A stretch of DNA of 64,000 bases, from contig PMOB01000019.1 in NCBI GenBank assembly GCA_003161615.1, forward strand, positions 114,728 through 178,727. The letters run 5' to 3'. Positions within the stretch are counted from its first letter, which is position 1, and every line of letters begins with the position of its first letter. The stretch is from Actinomycetota bacterium (lineage in GTDB: Bacteria; Actinomycetota; Thermoleophilia; Gaiellales; Gaiellaceae). The translations under genes were made by a program, and so were the position numbers. Shown here piece by piece: positions 1 through 8,480 of this stretch. Below the pieces are notes generated by a model. That model did not search any database and had not been told where the DNA came from. It saw only the letters and a list, made by a program, of their open reading frames with translations.

Positions 1-1
1 C

Positions 2-1003
2 GCGGATCTGCGCGCGCGGCTCGGCGCGATCACCGTCGGCACGACGTACGAGGGAGAGCCGGTTACCGCCGAGCAGCTGCGCGCCGCGGGCTCCATGGCC
101 GTGCTGCTGAAGGAGGCGATCAAGCCGAACCTCGTCCAGACGCTCGAGGGTGGCGCGGCGTTCGTCCACTGCGGGCCGTTCGCGAACATCGCGCACGGCA
201 ACAGCTCCCTCATCGCCACGCGCACCGCGCTCAAGCTGGCCGACATCGTGATCACCGAGGGCGGCTTCGCGTCCGACCTCGGGATGGAGAAGTTCCTCGA
301 CATCGTCGCTCGCACCGGCCGGCTGGTCCCGAGCGCGATCGTCCTCGTGGCGACCGTCCGCGCGCTCGAGCACCACGGCGACGGCGACCTCGAGAAGGGC
401 GCCGACAACCTCGAGCGGCATCTCGGCATCGCCCGGACGTTCGGGCTGAACGCCGTCGTCGCCGTCAACGCCTTCCCGGGTGACAGCACGAAGGACCTCG
501 ACCGCGTGCGTCAGCTCGCCCTCGAACGCGGCGCCTGGGCGGCGGAGATCAACTACGGCTTCGAGAAGGGAGGCGCTGGTGCGGTGACGCTCGCCGAGAC
601 GGTCTCCGAGGCGGCGGCCCAGCCGTCCGCATTCGAGCCCATCTATTCGCTCGACCTCCCGATCCGGGAGAAGATCGAGGCCATCGCCACCCGCGTCTAC
701 GGCGCCGACGGGATCGAGCTCCTGCCCGCGGCCAAGAAGGCGGCCGACCGTTATGAGAAGCAGGGGCTCGGCGGCCTCCCGATCTGCATGGCAAAGACGC
801 ACCTCTCGCTGTCCCACGACCCGAAGCTGCGCAACGCGCCGACCGGCTTCACGGTGCCGGTGCGCGACATCCGCGCCTACACGGGAGCGGGCTGGCTCGT
901 CGCGCTTTGCGGGGACATGCAGCAGATGCCGGGCCTCGGCAAGCAGCCGGCGGCGGCCGAGATCGATCTCGGACCCGACGGCCGCACCGTCGGGCTCTTC
1001 TAA
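2..1003 (+). CDS. fhs: Formate-tetrahydrofolate ligase, C-terminal part (cut by window edge)
   Basis: ATP-dependent formate-tetrahydrofolate ligase makes 10-formyl-tetrahydrofolate in cytoplasmic one-carbon metabolism. The frame is open from base 2, giving 333 residues of a family usually near 555, so the N-terminal ATP-binding part lies outside the window. Visible family signatures are the segments reading GGAAFVHCGPFANIAHGNSS and VITEGGFASDLGMEKF, and a C-terminal PICMAKTHLSLSHDP. It ends 72 bases before a 2-oxoacid:ferredoxin oxidoreductase cluster on the same strand, a combination that fits C1/acetyl metabolism. Family identity is secure; the start cannot be seen. Confidence 0.95.
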   Translation, partial: ADLRARLGAITVGTTYEGEPVTAEQLRAAGSMAVLLKEAIKPNLVQTLEGGAAFVHCGPFANIAHGNSSLIATRTALKLADIVITEGGFASDLGMEKFLDIVARTGRLVPSAIVLVATVRALEHHGDGDLEKGADNLERHLGIARTFGLNAVVAVNAFPGDSTKDLDRVRQLALERGAWAAEINYGFEKGGAGAVTLAETVSEAAAQPSAFEPIYSLDLPIREKIEAIATRVYGADGIELLPAAKKAADRYEKQGLGGLPICMAKTHLSLSHDPKLRNAPTGFTVPVRDIRAYTGAGWLVALCGDMQQMPGLGKQPAAAEIDLGPDGRTVGLF

Positions 1004-1075
1004 CTCGCGGAAAATCCACCTCTCCGGGGGTAAATCCCTGATGCCACGGCGGCGGCGCGGGACGAGGATCGAAGC

Positions 1076-1924
1076 ATGCAAGAGATGCTGATCACCGGTC
1101 GCGGGGGTGAAGGCGTCGTCCTCGCCTCGCAGCTCCTCGCGGACACGTTCGCGCGCGGCGGCTTTTACGTGCAGAGCTTCCCTGAGTTCAAGGCCGAGCG
1201 CCGCGGCGCGCCGCTCTCCGCCTTCCTCCGCTGGGACGACGAGCCGATCCGGCGCCGCTACAAGCTGCGCGAGTGCGACGTGCTCATGTCCATCTCCCCC
1301 TCGCCGCCGCCGGCGCGGGCCGTTGCGACGTTGCGGCCGGGCGGACTGCTGCTCGTCAACCGCGAGACCCGCTTCCCGCACTGCGGCGACTGGCACGTCG
1401 CGCATGTCCCCGGCTCGGGGATCGCGCGCCGCCACGGGATCCTCTCGGCAGAGGGCCGGCCGATGGGAAACGTCGCCGTCCTCGGCGCCGCCGTCAAACT
1501 GCTGCTGCCCGACGGGCTCGAGTTTCTCGAGCAGGCGATCCGCAGCCGGATGGGCGCGAAGATCGCCGAGCCGAACGTCGTCGCCGCGCAGGAGGGCTAC
1601 CGCCTCTGCGCGCGCCAGCACACGGTCGCGACCGACAGTTCCTATGAGCCGGAGCCCGCAGTCGCGCGGCCGCCGCTGCCGGTCTTCTCCGCGAGCTTCA
1701 TGGACACGCGCGTCAACAACACCGGCTCGTGGTCGCTCGAGCGGCCAGCGCTCCTCGCGGCCTGCAACGTCTGCGGCCTCTGCGCCCTGTTCTGCCCCGA
1801 GGGAGCGATGCGGCGCGAGGACGGGACGATGGTCATCGACTTCGACCACTGCAAGGGCTGCGGGATCTGCGAGGACGTCTGTCCGGTGCAGAACGCGATC
1901 ACGATGGAGGAGGTGCTCGTATGA
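1076..1924 (+). CDS. porG: 2-oxoacid:ferredoxin oxidoreductase, fused gamma-delta subunit
   Basis: This 282-residue protein joins the gamma subunit of a pyruvate/2-oxoacid:ferredoxin oxidoreductase (residues 1 to about 180, opening GRGGEGVVLASQLLA) to a delta-type ferredoxin domain. The ferredoxin part carries two 4Fe-4S motifs: C230-x2-C-x2-C-x3-C240 and C259-x2-C-x2-C-x3-C269. In many organisms gamma and delta are separate genes; the fusion gives a three-gene complex here. The ATG at 1076 has a GAGG-like sequence about 8 bases upstream. Its stop overlaps the alpha-subunit ATG at 1921 by four bases (ATGA), which implies translational coupling. Pyruvate versus another 2-oxoacid as substrate is not decided by sequence. 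Confidence 0.9.
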   Translation: MQEMLITGRGGEGVVLASQLLADTFARGGFYVQSFPEFKAERRGAPLSAFLRWDDEPIRRRYKLRECDVLMSISPSPPPARAVATLRPGGLLLVNRETRFPHCGDWHVAHVPGSGIARRHGILSAEGRPMGNVAVLGAAVKLLLPDGLEFLEQAIRSRMGAKIAEPNVVAAQEGYRLCARQHTVATDSSYEPEPAVARPPLPVFSASFMDTRVNNTGSWSLERPALLAACNVCGLCALFCPEGAMRREDGTMVIDFDHCKGCGICEDVCPVQNAITMEEVLV

Positions 1925-3054
1925 GCATGGAGCTGCCGCAGGGACGCACCGTCCTCACCGGCAACGAGGCGGCCGCCGTCGCGGTCGTGCTCGCACGGGC
2001 GCAGCAGATCGCGTGCTACCCGATCACGCCGCAGACGCTGATCGTCGAGCGGCTCGCCGATCTCACCGCCGAGCGCGACGACATCGTCTTCGCCAACCTC
2101 GACAGCGAGCACTCGATGTTCGGCTACGCGCTCGCCGCCGAGCGCGCCGGCGTCCGCTGCTTCGCCGCTACCTCGTCACAGGGGCTCCTCTACTCCCACG
2201 AGCAGCTGCACCGCGCGTCGCGCGAGCGGATCCCGCTCGTCGCCGTCAACGTCAACCGCTCGGTCGTCGCGCCGTGGAGTCTCGAGCCCGATCTCGCCGA
2301 CAGCATGAGCGAGCGCGACACAGGTTGGATCCAGCTCTACTGCTCCTCGGCGCAGGAGCTTCTGGACAGCATCCTCTGCGCCTATCGGATCGCTGAAGAG
2401 GCGATGCTGCCGGTGCTCGTCTGCGCCGAGGGGTTCCTTGTCTCGCATACGGCCGAGACGGTCGACGTGCCGAGCCAGGCAGCAGTCGATTCGTTCCTGC
2501 CGCCGTTCCAGCCTCCGGAGGACTGGCTGCTCGACCCGAACCGGCCGCGCGCCTTCAGCGGGCTGCCCGAGCCGAACGACTACGCGACGTACCAGCAGAA
2601 CGTCGCCGAGGCACACGACCTCGCCCGCACGCTGATCGCCGAGGCGGCGTCCGACTTCTCCGCCGCGTTCGGGCGGGAGAAGGTCGCCTCGCTCGAGCTG
2701 AGCGGCGATCCAAATGCCGACACCGCGATCGTCGCGATTGGGACGATCGGAGAGACCGCACGCGAGCTCCTGACCGACGACGAGCCGCCTCTCGTCGTCC
2801 GCGTTCACGCCTATCGACCCTTCCCGGGCGAGGAGCTCGCGTCCGTCCTCGAGCACGTCTCCCACGTCTGCGTGATCGACCGCGCGCCCGCGTTCGGCGC
2901 CCCCGGCCCGCTCGGCGAGGACGTCCGCGCCTACGGCGTCACCGCCACCGACGTCGTCTGCGGCCTCGGCGGCAGCGACGTGACGCCCGACACTCTGCGC
3001 CGCGCGCTCGCCGCGTCCGGCCGCGAAGCGATCTATCTCGGAGTGGAGGCATAG
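1921..3054 (+). CDS. porA: 2-oxoacid:ferredoxin oxidoreductase alpha subunit
   Basis: The alpha subunit (377 residues) contributes the pyrimidine-binding half of the thiamine diphosphate site. The N-terminal region shows the expected LTGNEAAAVAVVLAR and CYPITPQTLIVERLADL segments, followed by the SEHSMFGYALAAERAGVRCF region; the C-terminal third holds the domain ending in a typical VCVIDRAPAFGAPGPLGEDV segment. I use the ATG at 1921, which overlaps the preceding stop (ATGA) and starts exactly at the conserved region; the frame is open further upstream but that is inside porG. The beta subunit starts two bases after the stop, so the genes form one operon. Confidence 0.9.
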   Translation: MSMELPQGRTVLTGNEAAAVAVVLARAQQIACYPITPQTLIVERLADLTAERDDIVFANLDSEHSMFGYALAAERAGVRCFAATSSQGLLYSHEQLHRASRERIPLVAVNVNRSVVAPWSLEPDLADSMSERDTGWIQLYCSSAQELLDSILCAYRIAEEAMLPVLVCAEGFLVSHTAETVDVPSQAAVDSFLPPFQPPEDWLLDPNRPRAFSGLPEPNDYATYQQNVAEAHDLARTLIAEAASDFSAAFGREKVASLELSGDPNADTAIVAIGTIGETARELLTDDEPPLVVRVHAYRPFPGEELASVLEHVSHVCVIDRAPAFGAPGPLGEDVRAYGVTATDVVCGLGGSDVTPDTLRRALAASGREAIYLGVEA

Positions 3055-3056
3055 CA

Positions 3057-3983
3057 ATGTCCGTCTGGCTCGACGAGGTCATCCAGGAGGAGCCGCTCCT
3101 CTTCCCCGGCCACGCTGCGTGCGCCGGCTGCGGCCCGGCGATCAACATGCGCCACTTCCTCGGCGCGCTCAGCGCCGCGACTCCCGACCGCAAGATCGTC
3201 CTCGTCGTCCCGGCCTCGTGCTGGACGATCATCGCCGGCGCGTGGCCGGTCAGCGCCTTCGGCGTCTCCGTCTACTTGACCCCGTTCGCCTCCGCGGCCG
3301 CCGAGGCGTCGGGGATCAAGGCAGCGCTACGGCAGCGCGGGCTCGGCGACACACACGTCGTCGTCTGGGGCGGCGACGGCTCGACGAACGACATCGGCTT
3401 CGCGACCGTCTCCGCCGCCGCCGAGCGGAACGAGGACATCATCTACGTCCTCAACGACAACGAGGCGTACATGAACACCGGTGTCCAGAAGTCCGGCGCG
3501 ACTCCTGAAGGCGCCTGGACGACTACGACGCCGACGACCGCTCCGCGCAAGGGGACCAAGAAGGACATGGACAGGATCATGGCCGCGCACGGAATTCCCT
3601 ATGTCGCGACGCTCGCGGCAGGGTCGTTGCCGCTGCTGAAGGACTTCCGCGCCAAGGTCACGCGCGCCGCGACGATCGAGGGCTTCCGCTTCCTCCACTG
3701 CCTCGGCGCCTGCCCGCCCGGCTGGCGCTACCCGACCGGCGACTCGGTGGAGATCGTCCACCGCGCCGTCGACTCGCACTACTTCCCGCTCCTCGAGGTG
3801 AACGCCGGCGAGTGGCACATCACGCAGAAGCCGAAGAAACAGCTCCCGGTGGCCGAGTTCCTCTCCACGCAGGGCCGCTTCGCCCACCTCTCCGAGGACG
3901 AGGTCGCCCTGGTCCAGCAGCACGTCGACGAGCGGTGGGAACTGCTCGAGCGCCTCGAGCAGTCCTCAGCCGTAGCCGTCTAG
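3057..3983 (+). CDS. porB: 2-oxoacid:ferredoxin oxidoreductase beta subunit
   Basis: The beta subunit (308 residues) binds thiamine diphosphate and an iron-sulfur cluster. The cofactor motif is visible as GDG at 106-108 followed by N111-D112 and NDNEAYMNTG at 133-142. Cysteines for the cluster are in CAGCG at 22-26, with further Cys at 55 and in the C-terminal CLGACPPGW segment. With porG and porA it should catalyse CoA-dependent oxidative decarboxylation of a 2-oxoacid (or the reverse) with ferredoxin. It starts two bases after porA. Its TAG stop shares the four bases CTAG with the stop of the convergent gene at 3980. Confidence 0.92.
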   Translation: MSVWLDEVIQEEPLLFPGHAACAGCGPAINMRHFLGALSAATPDRKIVLVVPASCWTIIAGAWPVSAFGVSVYLTPFASAAAEASGIKAALRQRGLGDTHVVVWGGDGSTNDIGFATVSAAAERNEDIIYVLNDNEAYMNTGVQKSGATPEGAWTTTTPTTAPRKGTKKDMDRIMAAHGIPYVATLAAGSLPLLKDFRAKVTRAATIEGFRFLHCLGACPPGWRYPTGDSVEIVHRAVDSHYFPLLEVNAGEWHITQKPKKQLPVAEFLSTQGRFAHLSEDEVALVQQHVDERWELLERLEQSSAVAV

Positions 3984-4435
3984 TTCTGCGCGAACCGTCT
4001 GAGGAGGCGAGCTACGCCGATCGTGAAGGGGGCGATCCGGTGATCGTCCCGCCCGTCGGGCCGCACGAGGTAGAGCCCGTCGTGGGATGTCCCCGACGCG
4101 ATCGAATATGCAATCCAGCGTCCGCCCGGTGCCCACGCGCCGTTGGGAGACCAGGCGGGCCAGAACGAGAACGCAGTCGTGACGAGATGGAGCCCCGAGC
4201 CGTTGGGATGGACCGCGGCGATCTCGGTATCGCAGCTCCCAACCGTCGCGAATGCGATCCACCGACCGTCAGGCGACCAGGACGGAGCTCCCGGCCCGCC
4301 GCTGTTACACGACCACCAGTGCGCGACACGCTGGGGCACGCGCACAACGAAGATCAGGACGAGCACGACGCTCGCGATGGTCGCCAGCGCAGCGGTGACC
4401 GCAAGGCTCCCCCGAACGATTCCGCCTCGATCCAT
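3980..4435 (-). CDS. Membrane-anchored protein with PD40/TolB-like propeller blades
   Basis: About 151 residues. One membrane segment lies near residues 10-32 (hydrophobic, ending VLVLIFVVRVPQ), then an extracytoplasmic part with two copies of the PD40 signature found in TolB-type beta-propellers: APSWSPDGRWIAFAT and a second WPAWSPNGAW...GGRWIAYSI. A full propeller needs six or seven blades, so this is a fragment-sized member and its function is unknown. The second copy reads as if SPNGAWAPGGRW held a short internal duplication. The ATG at 4435 is preferred; a TTG three bases upstream is in frame. It is transcribed alone and ends in the CTAG shared with porB. Confidence 0.65.
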   Translation of the reverse strand: MDRGGIVRGSLAVTAALATIASVVLVLIFVVRVPQRVAHWWSCNSGGPGAPSWSPDGRWIAFATVGSCDTEIAAVHPNGSGLHLVTTAFSFWPAWSPNGAWAPGGRWIAYSIASGTSHDGLYLVRPDGRDDHRIAPFTIGVARLLRRFAQN

Positions 4436-4486
4436 CAACCCGTACAGGATACGAAGCGGAACCCGACGCGACCTCGTCGCGCCGAC

Positions 4487-5572
4487 CTAGCTCATCGGCA
4501 CCTGGCGCAGGAGGTTCGGCTCGATCCGGTCGAGGATCTCGGTGAGGCTGTCGCCTGTCGCCGTGATCCCGTGGTTGCGGAGGCCGACGACGGCGTGGGC
4601 CGGATCAGGCGCAGCCGCGACAAGCGCCGCGACGGCCGACGCCAGCTCCTCCGTGCCGCAGGGGAAGTTGATCTCCGTCGCCTCGATCCCCTCCACCCAC
4701 GCATGCACGTGGAGAATCGCGCCGACCGACGGGTTCTCCCCGTAGATCATCCAGTGCTCGATCGCGTCGACCGAGACGCGGCGCGGCTCGGCGTCGGGCG
4801 GCACACTGAGGACGATCTTCCCGCCGGCTGCGTCATAGCCTGAGACGAGCAGGATGTCGCGGCCGGGCTCGTGAAGGTTCGACTTGTCGACGCCGCTCGC
4901 GCTCATCCAGAACCGCTCGGAGTCCTTGCGCGAGGAAAGGTTCCCGTAGGACAGGCCGCCGATCGCGTAGAGGCGCATGATCGCGCGGAGGTCGCGCTCG
5001 CTGACGAGGTCTTCGACCGGGAACGGCGCCGGCAGCAGTCCAAGCGCGTCGAGGCGCTTCCCGACCTCGCTCATCTCACGCGTCAGCTCGTCGCCCTCCC
5101 ACAGCTCCGGCTCGAGATCCGTCCGGAACTCGTTGTCGATGACGAGGGTCGACGTCGCGAGAGGTTCGAGCCGCTCGACGACCTGCGCGGCGAGATCCGG
5201 CCCCTCGGGCACGAGGTAGTTCCCGCGCTCCATCGTCGTGAAGAGAACGCCGTGGCCGGGGACGTGGCAAAGGCTGATGTTCGCGAGCGCGCGGACGAGC
5301 ATCGGATACGTCTCGCGCAGTGGATCCGGCGGCAGCTCCGGCAGGCTCCAGAGCGCCGCGACGAACGTGCCACGCGCCTTGCGGCGGAACGGGCGCGGCT
5401 TGGCCGGATCGACGACGTTGAGGACGATCGCCGCGTCGCTCGCCTCTGTGGTCGGAACGAAGCCGCGCGCCTTGAGCGCCTCGAGGAGTGCGGCCGCGAG
5501 GCCGGCGCTGTAGTCGTCGACTTCGCCGGTCAGCGCGAAGGTACGGGTCGAGGTCGGAGCGGAGACCGCCAT
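4487..5572 (-). CDS. Class II aldolase/adducin-family protein with extra N-terminal domain
   Basis: 361 residues. Residues about 185-355 form a class II aldolase/adducin domain: GNLSSR at 210-215, SASG at 224-227, metal-ligand-like HVH at 288-290, and NHG at 333-335. Family members act on sugar-phosphate or hydroxy-acid substrates using a divalent metal. Residues 1-165 are not recognised; they include an alpha/beta stretch with VLNVVDPAKPRPFRRK and NISLCHVPGHGVL, somewhat like a nucleotide or sugar binding fold, but I cannot name it. The gene stands alone between two unrelated minus-strand genes. The exact substrate is unknown; phosphatase-like or fuculose-phosphate-like roles are equally open. 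Confidence 0.75.
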   Translation of the reverse strand: MAVSAPTSTRTFALTGEVDDYSAGLAAALLEALKARGFVPTTEASDAAIVLNVVDPAKPRPFRRKARGTFVAALWSLPELPPDPLRETYPMLVRALANISLCHVPGHGVLFTTMERGNYLVPEGPDLAAQVVERLEPLATSTLVIDNEFRTDLEPELWEGDELTREMSEVGKRLDALGLLPAPFPVEDLVSERDLRAIMRLYAIGGLSYGNLSSRKDSERFWMSASGVDKSNLHEPGRDILLVSGYDAAGGKIVLSVPPDAEPRRVSVDAIEHWMIYGENPSVGAILHVHAWVEGIEATEINFPCGTEELASAVAALVAAAPDPAHAVVGLRNHGITATGDSLTEILDRIEPNLLRQVPMS

Positions 5573-5624
5573 ACAGGATGGATAGCAAGGTCGCGCCCGG
5601 CCGAAATCGGGACTTTCCCGCAGC

Positions 5625-5650
5625 GGGTCTAGGGCTTGGGTCTAGGGCTT
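5625..5650. repeat. 13-bp perfect tandem duplication spanning a stop codon
   Basis: GGGTCTAGGGCTT occurs twice in immediate succession (5625-5637 and 5638-5650). On the minus strand it carries the TAG stop of the small secreted protein, so the stop codon and its surroundings are duplicated. Confidence 0.9.
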
Positions 5651-6103
5651 GGTCTTGATGACCTTGCCGCTAGGCGAGATCACGTACCAGTAGCCACCGT
5701 TGAGCTTGGTGTCCTGCCCGGACGCCTGGCCGGGCTTCGTGTCGGCGATGTACGTGTAGAGCGGCCAGTGCGCGTAGGTGACGACCTTGCCCCCGCTCGG
5801 GTTCTTGTCCGCGCCGAGTAGCGACGCCTTGGCCGAGCCGCCGGCCGTCTCCTTGCCCGAGACCCTCAGCGGCGGCCAGACGGTGGCGCAGTTGCCCTTG
5901 CACGTCACCTTCGAGTGCTTGTCCGGCGCGAACACGTAGAGGACGAAGCCCTTCGAGTTGACGAGGACGGTCCCGAGGCCCTTCACCTTGGCCGTCTTGA
6001 CCGTCGTCGCCTTGAGAACGTGGCTCGGCGACGCCCCTGCGAAGCCTGCCGCGAGCAGAGCAAGCGCTGCGAGGACGACGGCGAGAACGAGTGACCTCCG
6101 CAT
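5642..6103 (-). CDS. Small secreted protein of the COG4315 / Lipoprotein_15 repeat family
   Basis: 153 residues with an N-terminal signal peptide (MRRSLVLAVVLAALALLAAG). The mature part has the paired repeat typical of this family: a first unit with GTVLVNSKGFVLYVFAPD and a CKGNCATVWPPL motif, and a second with KVVTYAHWPLYTYIADTKPG. The two Cys of C-x3-C are probably disulfide bonded or redox active. There is no lipobox Cys, so secretion rather than lipidation is likely. The start at 6103 is chosen because it opens the signal peptide and has a TAGGCT box seven bases upstream, as expected for a leaderless transcript. Molecular function of the family is unknown. Confidence 0.8.
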   Translation of the reverse strand: MRRSLVLAVVLAALALLAAGFAGASPSHVLKATTVKTAKVKGLGTVLVNSKGFVLYVFAPDKHSKVTCKGNCATVWPPLRVSGKETAGGSAKASLLGADKNPSGGKVVTYAHWPLYTYIADTKPGQASGQDTKLNGGYWYVISPSGKVIKTKP

Positions 6104-6116
6104 CACCGGCAGCCTA
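6104..6116 (-). promoter_or_regulatory. Leaderless-type -10 box before the COG4315 gene
   Basis: On the minus strand TAGGCT (6111-6116) lies seven bases upstream of the ATG at 6103 and no Shine-Dalgarno sequence is present, the arrangement expected when transcription starts at the start codon. Confidence 0.55.
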
Positions 6117-6240
6117 CCGTCCCGCCACGGCTTCGGGTCAGATCCCTCGGATGGGGGAGGTTTGCGCAGATCCGCACAGGCGATGATCGTCATGACTCCG
6201 CTCGGGGCTGACGGCAATCACTCTGCGGCGGAACATTCGG

Positions 6241-6272
6241 AGCGGCGGGCTTGCCCGCCGCTTCTGTGTTTT
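6241..6272 (+). terminator. Hairpin with CTTG loop and T-rich tail in the leader of the kinase-aminotransferase gene
   Basis: A perfect 10-bp inverted repeat (6241-6250 and 6253-6262, AGCGGCGGGC / GCCCGCCGCT) closes on a CTTG tetraloop and is followed on the plus strand by TCTGTGTTTT. No plus-strand gene ends just upstream, so it sits in the 5' leader of the gene starting at 6288, 15 bases before the start codon. A competing 6-bp pairing (6198-6203 with 6240-6245) would break the stem. This looks like an attenuator, but no known riboswitch class is recognised. Confidence 0.5.
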
Positions 6273-6287
6273 CGACAGACTCGCCCT

Positions 6288-8480
6288 GTGGAAGACGGAT
6301 CCGTTCTCGCCGCGGCTCCGCCGCAGTTCGGCGCCGAGGATGCCGCGCGGATCGCGGCCGAGCTGTTCGACGTCGCGGGCCGCGCGAGCGAGCTCGGAAG
6401 CGAGCGCGACCAGGCGTTCCTGCTCGAGGACGGCGGCGCCGGCGCCGTCCTGAAGATCTCGAACAGCGGCGAGGACGCGGCGCTGCTCGACTTCGAGGAG
6501 GCGGCGATCGCGCACGTCGCCGGGGTTGATCCCACGCTGCCGGTCGCGCGCCCGCTCGCGGCGCGCGCGAGCGTCGACGGCCACCATGTCCGGCTCTTCG
6601 AGCTGCGCCACGGCCACAAGGGCGGGCCGGAGCTCGACGACGCGGCGCTGCGCGCACTCGCCGGCGTGCACGCGCGACTCTGCCTCGCGCTCCGCTCCTT
6701 CTTCCACCCGGCCGCGGGCCGGGAGCTGCTCTGGGACATCCGCCAGGCGCCGCGCCTGCGTCCACTACTCGAGGCGATCGAGGATCCGGACGGACGCGCG
6801 CTCGCGGCGCGGACGCTCGCCGGCTTCGAGCAGCGCGTGCTGCCGCTCTGGCCGCGGCTGCGAGCCCAGGTCGTGCACGGCGACTTCAACCTCGACAACC
6901 TCCTGCTCGACGAGCACGACCGCGTCAGCGGGATCCTCGACTTCGGCGACTGCTGCCATACCGCGCTCGCCGCCGACCTCGCCGTCGCGCTCGCCTCGTT
7001 CCTGCGCGGACGGCCGGAGGCGGACGTGTTTCGCGCCGCCCGCGTCGCGCTCGACGGCTACGCGTCACGACTTCCGCTCGAGCCGCTCGAGCTGGAACTG
7101 CTCGGAGACCTCGTCGCTGCGCGGCTGACGGCGATCGTTGCGATCAGCGCCTGGCGGAGGCGCCGCTACCCCGAGAACTCCGCCTATATCGGGGCCTGGG
7201 ACGAGGACTCGTGGCGACTGCTGCGTCTCTTCGACGAACTGGGGCCGGAGACCGTCGCGCGCGAGCTCGGCGCCCGCGGCCCGGCGACCGCGACTCCGGA
7301 GCTCGCCCGCCGGCGCAACGAGGCCGCGGGCGCGCTGCTCTCGCCGCTCACGTACGCGCGTCCGGTGCACGCCGTGCGCGCGGAGGGCGTCTGGATCCAC
7401 GACGCCGACGGCAGCCGGCTGCTCGACGCGTACAACAACGTCCCCGTCGTCGGCCACTGCCACCCGCGCGTGACCGAGGCCGTCGTCCGGCAGACGCGGC
7501 TGCTCGCGACGAACGCGCGCTACCTCTACGAACCGCTTGTCGAGCTGTCGGAGCGCCTGCTCGCGACGTTCCCGCCGGAAGCGGGGCTCGACACGGTCAT
7601 CCTGGTCAACTCGGGGAGCGAGGCGAACGACCTCGCCTGGCGGCTCGCGACCGGAATCACCGGCAACGCGCGCAGCCTCGTGACCGAGCACGCCTACCAC
7701 GGCGTCAGCGAGGCCACGAGCGCCTTCTCGCCGGAGGAGTGGGGGGACGGAGCGGGACCGCAGCACGTCGTCCGCATCCCGCCGCCCGGATCCGGCGCCG
7801 ATCTCGAGGCCGCGCTCGCAGGGCTCGACGGCCTCGCGGCCACGTTCCTCGACGGGTCGCTCATGAGCGACGGCATCTACACGCCGAGCAGCGCGGAGCT
7901 GCGGCTCCTCGTCGAGCGCACCCACGCCGCGGGCGGGCTCTACGTCGCGGACGAGGTGCAGGCCGGTCATGGCCGGCTCGGGCAGCTGTGGTCGTTCGCG
8001 CGGCACGGCATCCGGCCGGACATCGTCACGCTCGGCAAGCCGATGGGGAACGGGTATCCCGTCGCCGCGCTCGTCACCCGGCGGGAGCTCGCCGAGCGCT
8101 TCCCCTACTCCGGCCGGACGTTCAGCACCTTCGGCGGCAACCCGGTCGCGGCGAGTGCCGCCGTCGCCGTGCTCGACGTCCTTGCCGACGAGCAGTTGCC
8201 CACGCGCGCGGCGGCGGTCGGCGAGCGCCTGCGCGCCGCGATCGCCGCACTGGGAAAGCCGGACGTGCGCGCGGTGCGCGGCGCCGGCCTGCTCGCGGGC
8301 GTGCAGCTCGCGAGCCCCGAGCTGGCGCGGTCCGTGGCCGACGCGCTACGGGAGGGGGACGTGCTCGTCGGCCGCACCGGCCCGCGCGACGACGTGCTCA
8401 AGATCCGGCCGCCGCTCGTCTTCTCCGACGAGCACGCCGAGCTGCTCGTCGCGGCGCTCGGCCGTATCCTCCGCGACTGA
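6288..8480 (+). CDS. Fusion of APH-type kinase and class III aminotransferase-fold enzyme (putative kinase/phospho-lyase)
   Basis: 730 residues. Residues 1 to about 330 are an aminoglycoside-phosphotransferase-fold kinase: catalytic HGDFNLDN at 197-204 and metal-binding DFGD at 218-221. Residues about 345-730 are a class III PLP enzyme with NSGSEAND, ADEVQAGHGR and the Schiff-base lysine in TLGKPMGNG (K584). The same pairing occurs around hydroxylysine and ethanolamine kinases and their AGXT2L-type phospho-lyases, so a two-step reaction (phosphorylate an amino alcohol, then eliminate phosphate and ammonia) is my inference; a plain transaminase is the alternative. The GTG at 6288 is the likely start; longer in-frame starts would translate through the 6241 hairpin. 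It overlaps the creatininase-family gene (ATGA at 8478-8482). Confidence 0.8.
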   Translation: MEDGSVLAAAPPQFGAEDAARIAAELFDVAGRASELGSERDQAFLLEDGGAGAVLKISNSGEDAALLDFEEAAIAHVAGVDPTLPVARPLAARASVDGHHVRLFELRHGHKGGPELDDAALRALAGVHARLCLALRSFFHPAAGRELLWDIRQAPRLRPLLEAIEDPDGRALAARTLAGFEQRVLPLWPRLRAQVVHGDFNLDNLLLDEHDRVSGILDFGDCCHTALAADLAVALASFLRGRPEADVFRAARVALDGYASRLPLEPLELELLGDLVAARLTAIVAISAWRRRRYPENSAYIGAWDEDSWRLLRLFDELGPETVARELGARGPATATPELARRRNEAAGALLSPLTYARPVHAVRAEGVWIHDADGSRLLDAYNNVPVVGHCHPRVTEAVVRQTRLLATNARYLYEPLVELSERLLATFPPEAGLDTVILVNSGSEANDLAWRLATGITGNARSLVTEHAYHGVSEATSAFSPEEWGDGAGPQHVVRIPPPGSGADLEAALAGLDGLAATFLDGSLMSDGIYTPSSAELRLLVERTHAAGGLYVADEVQAGHGRLGQLWSFARHGIRPDIVTLGKPMGNGYPVAALVTRRELAERFPYSGRTFSTFGGNPVAASAAVAVLDVLADEQLPTRAAAVGERLRAAIAALGKPDVRAVRGAGLLAGVQLASPELARSVADALREGDVLVGRTGPRDDVLKIRPPLVFSDEHAELLVAALGRILRD

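Noticed and set aside
6104-6287. Known riboswitch upstream of the kinase-aminotransferase fusion
   Set aside because: I could not match the leader to the conserved cores of classes I know; only the hairpin and competing pairing are supported.
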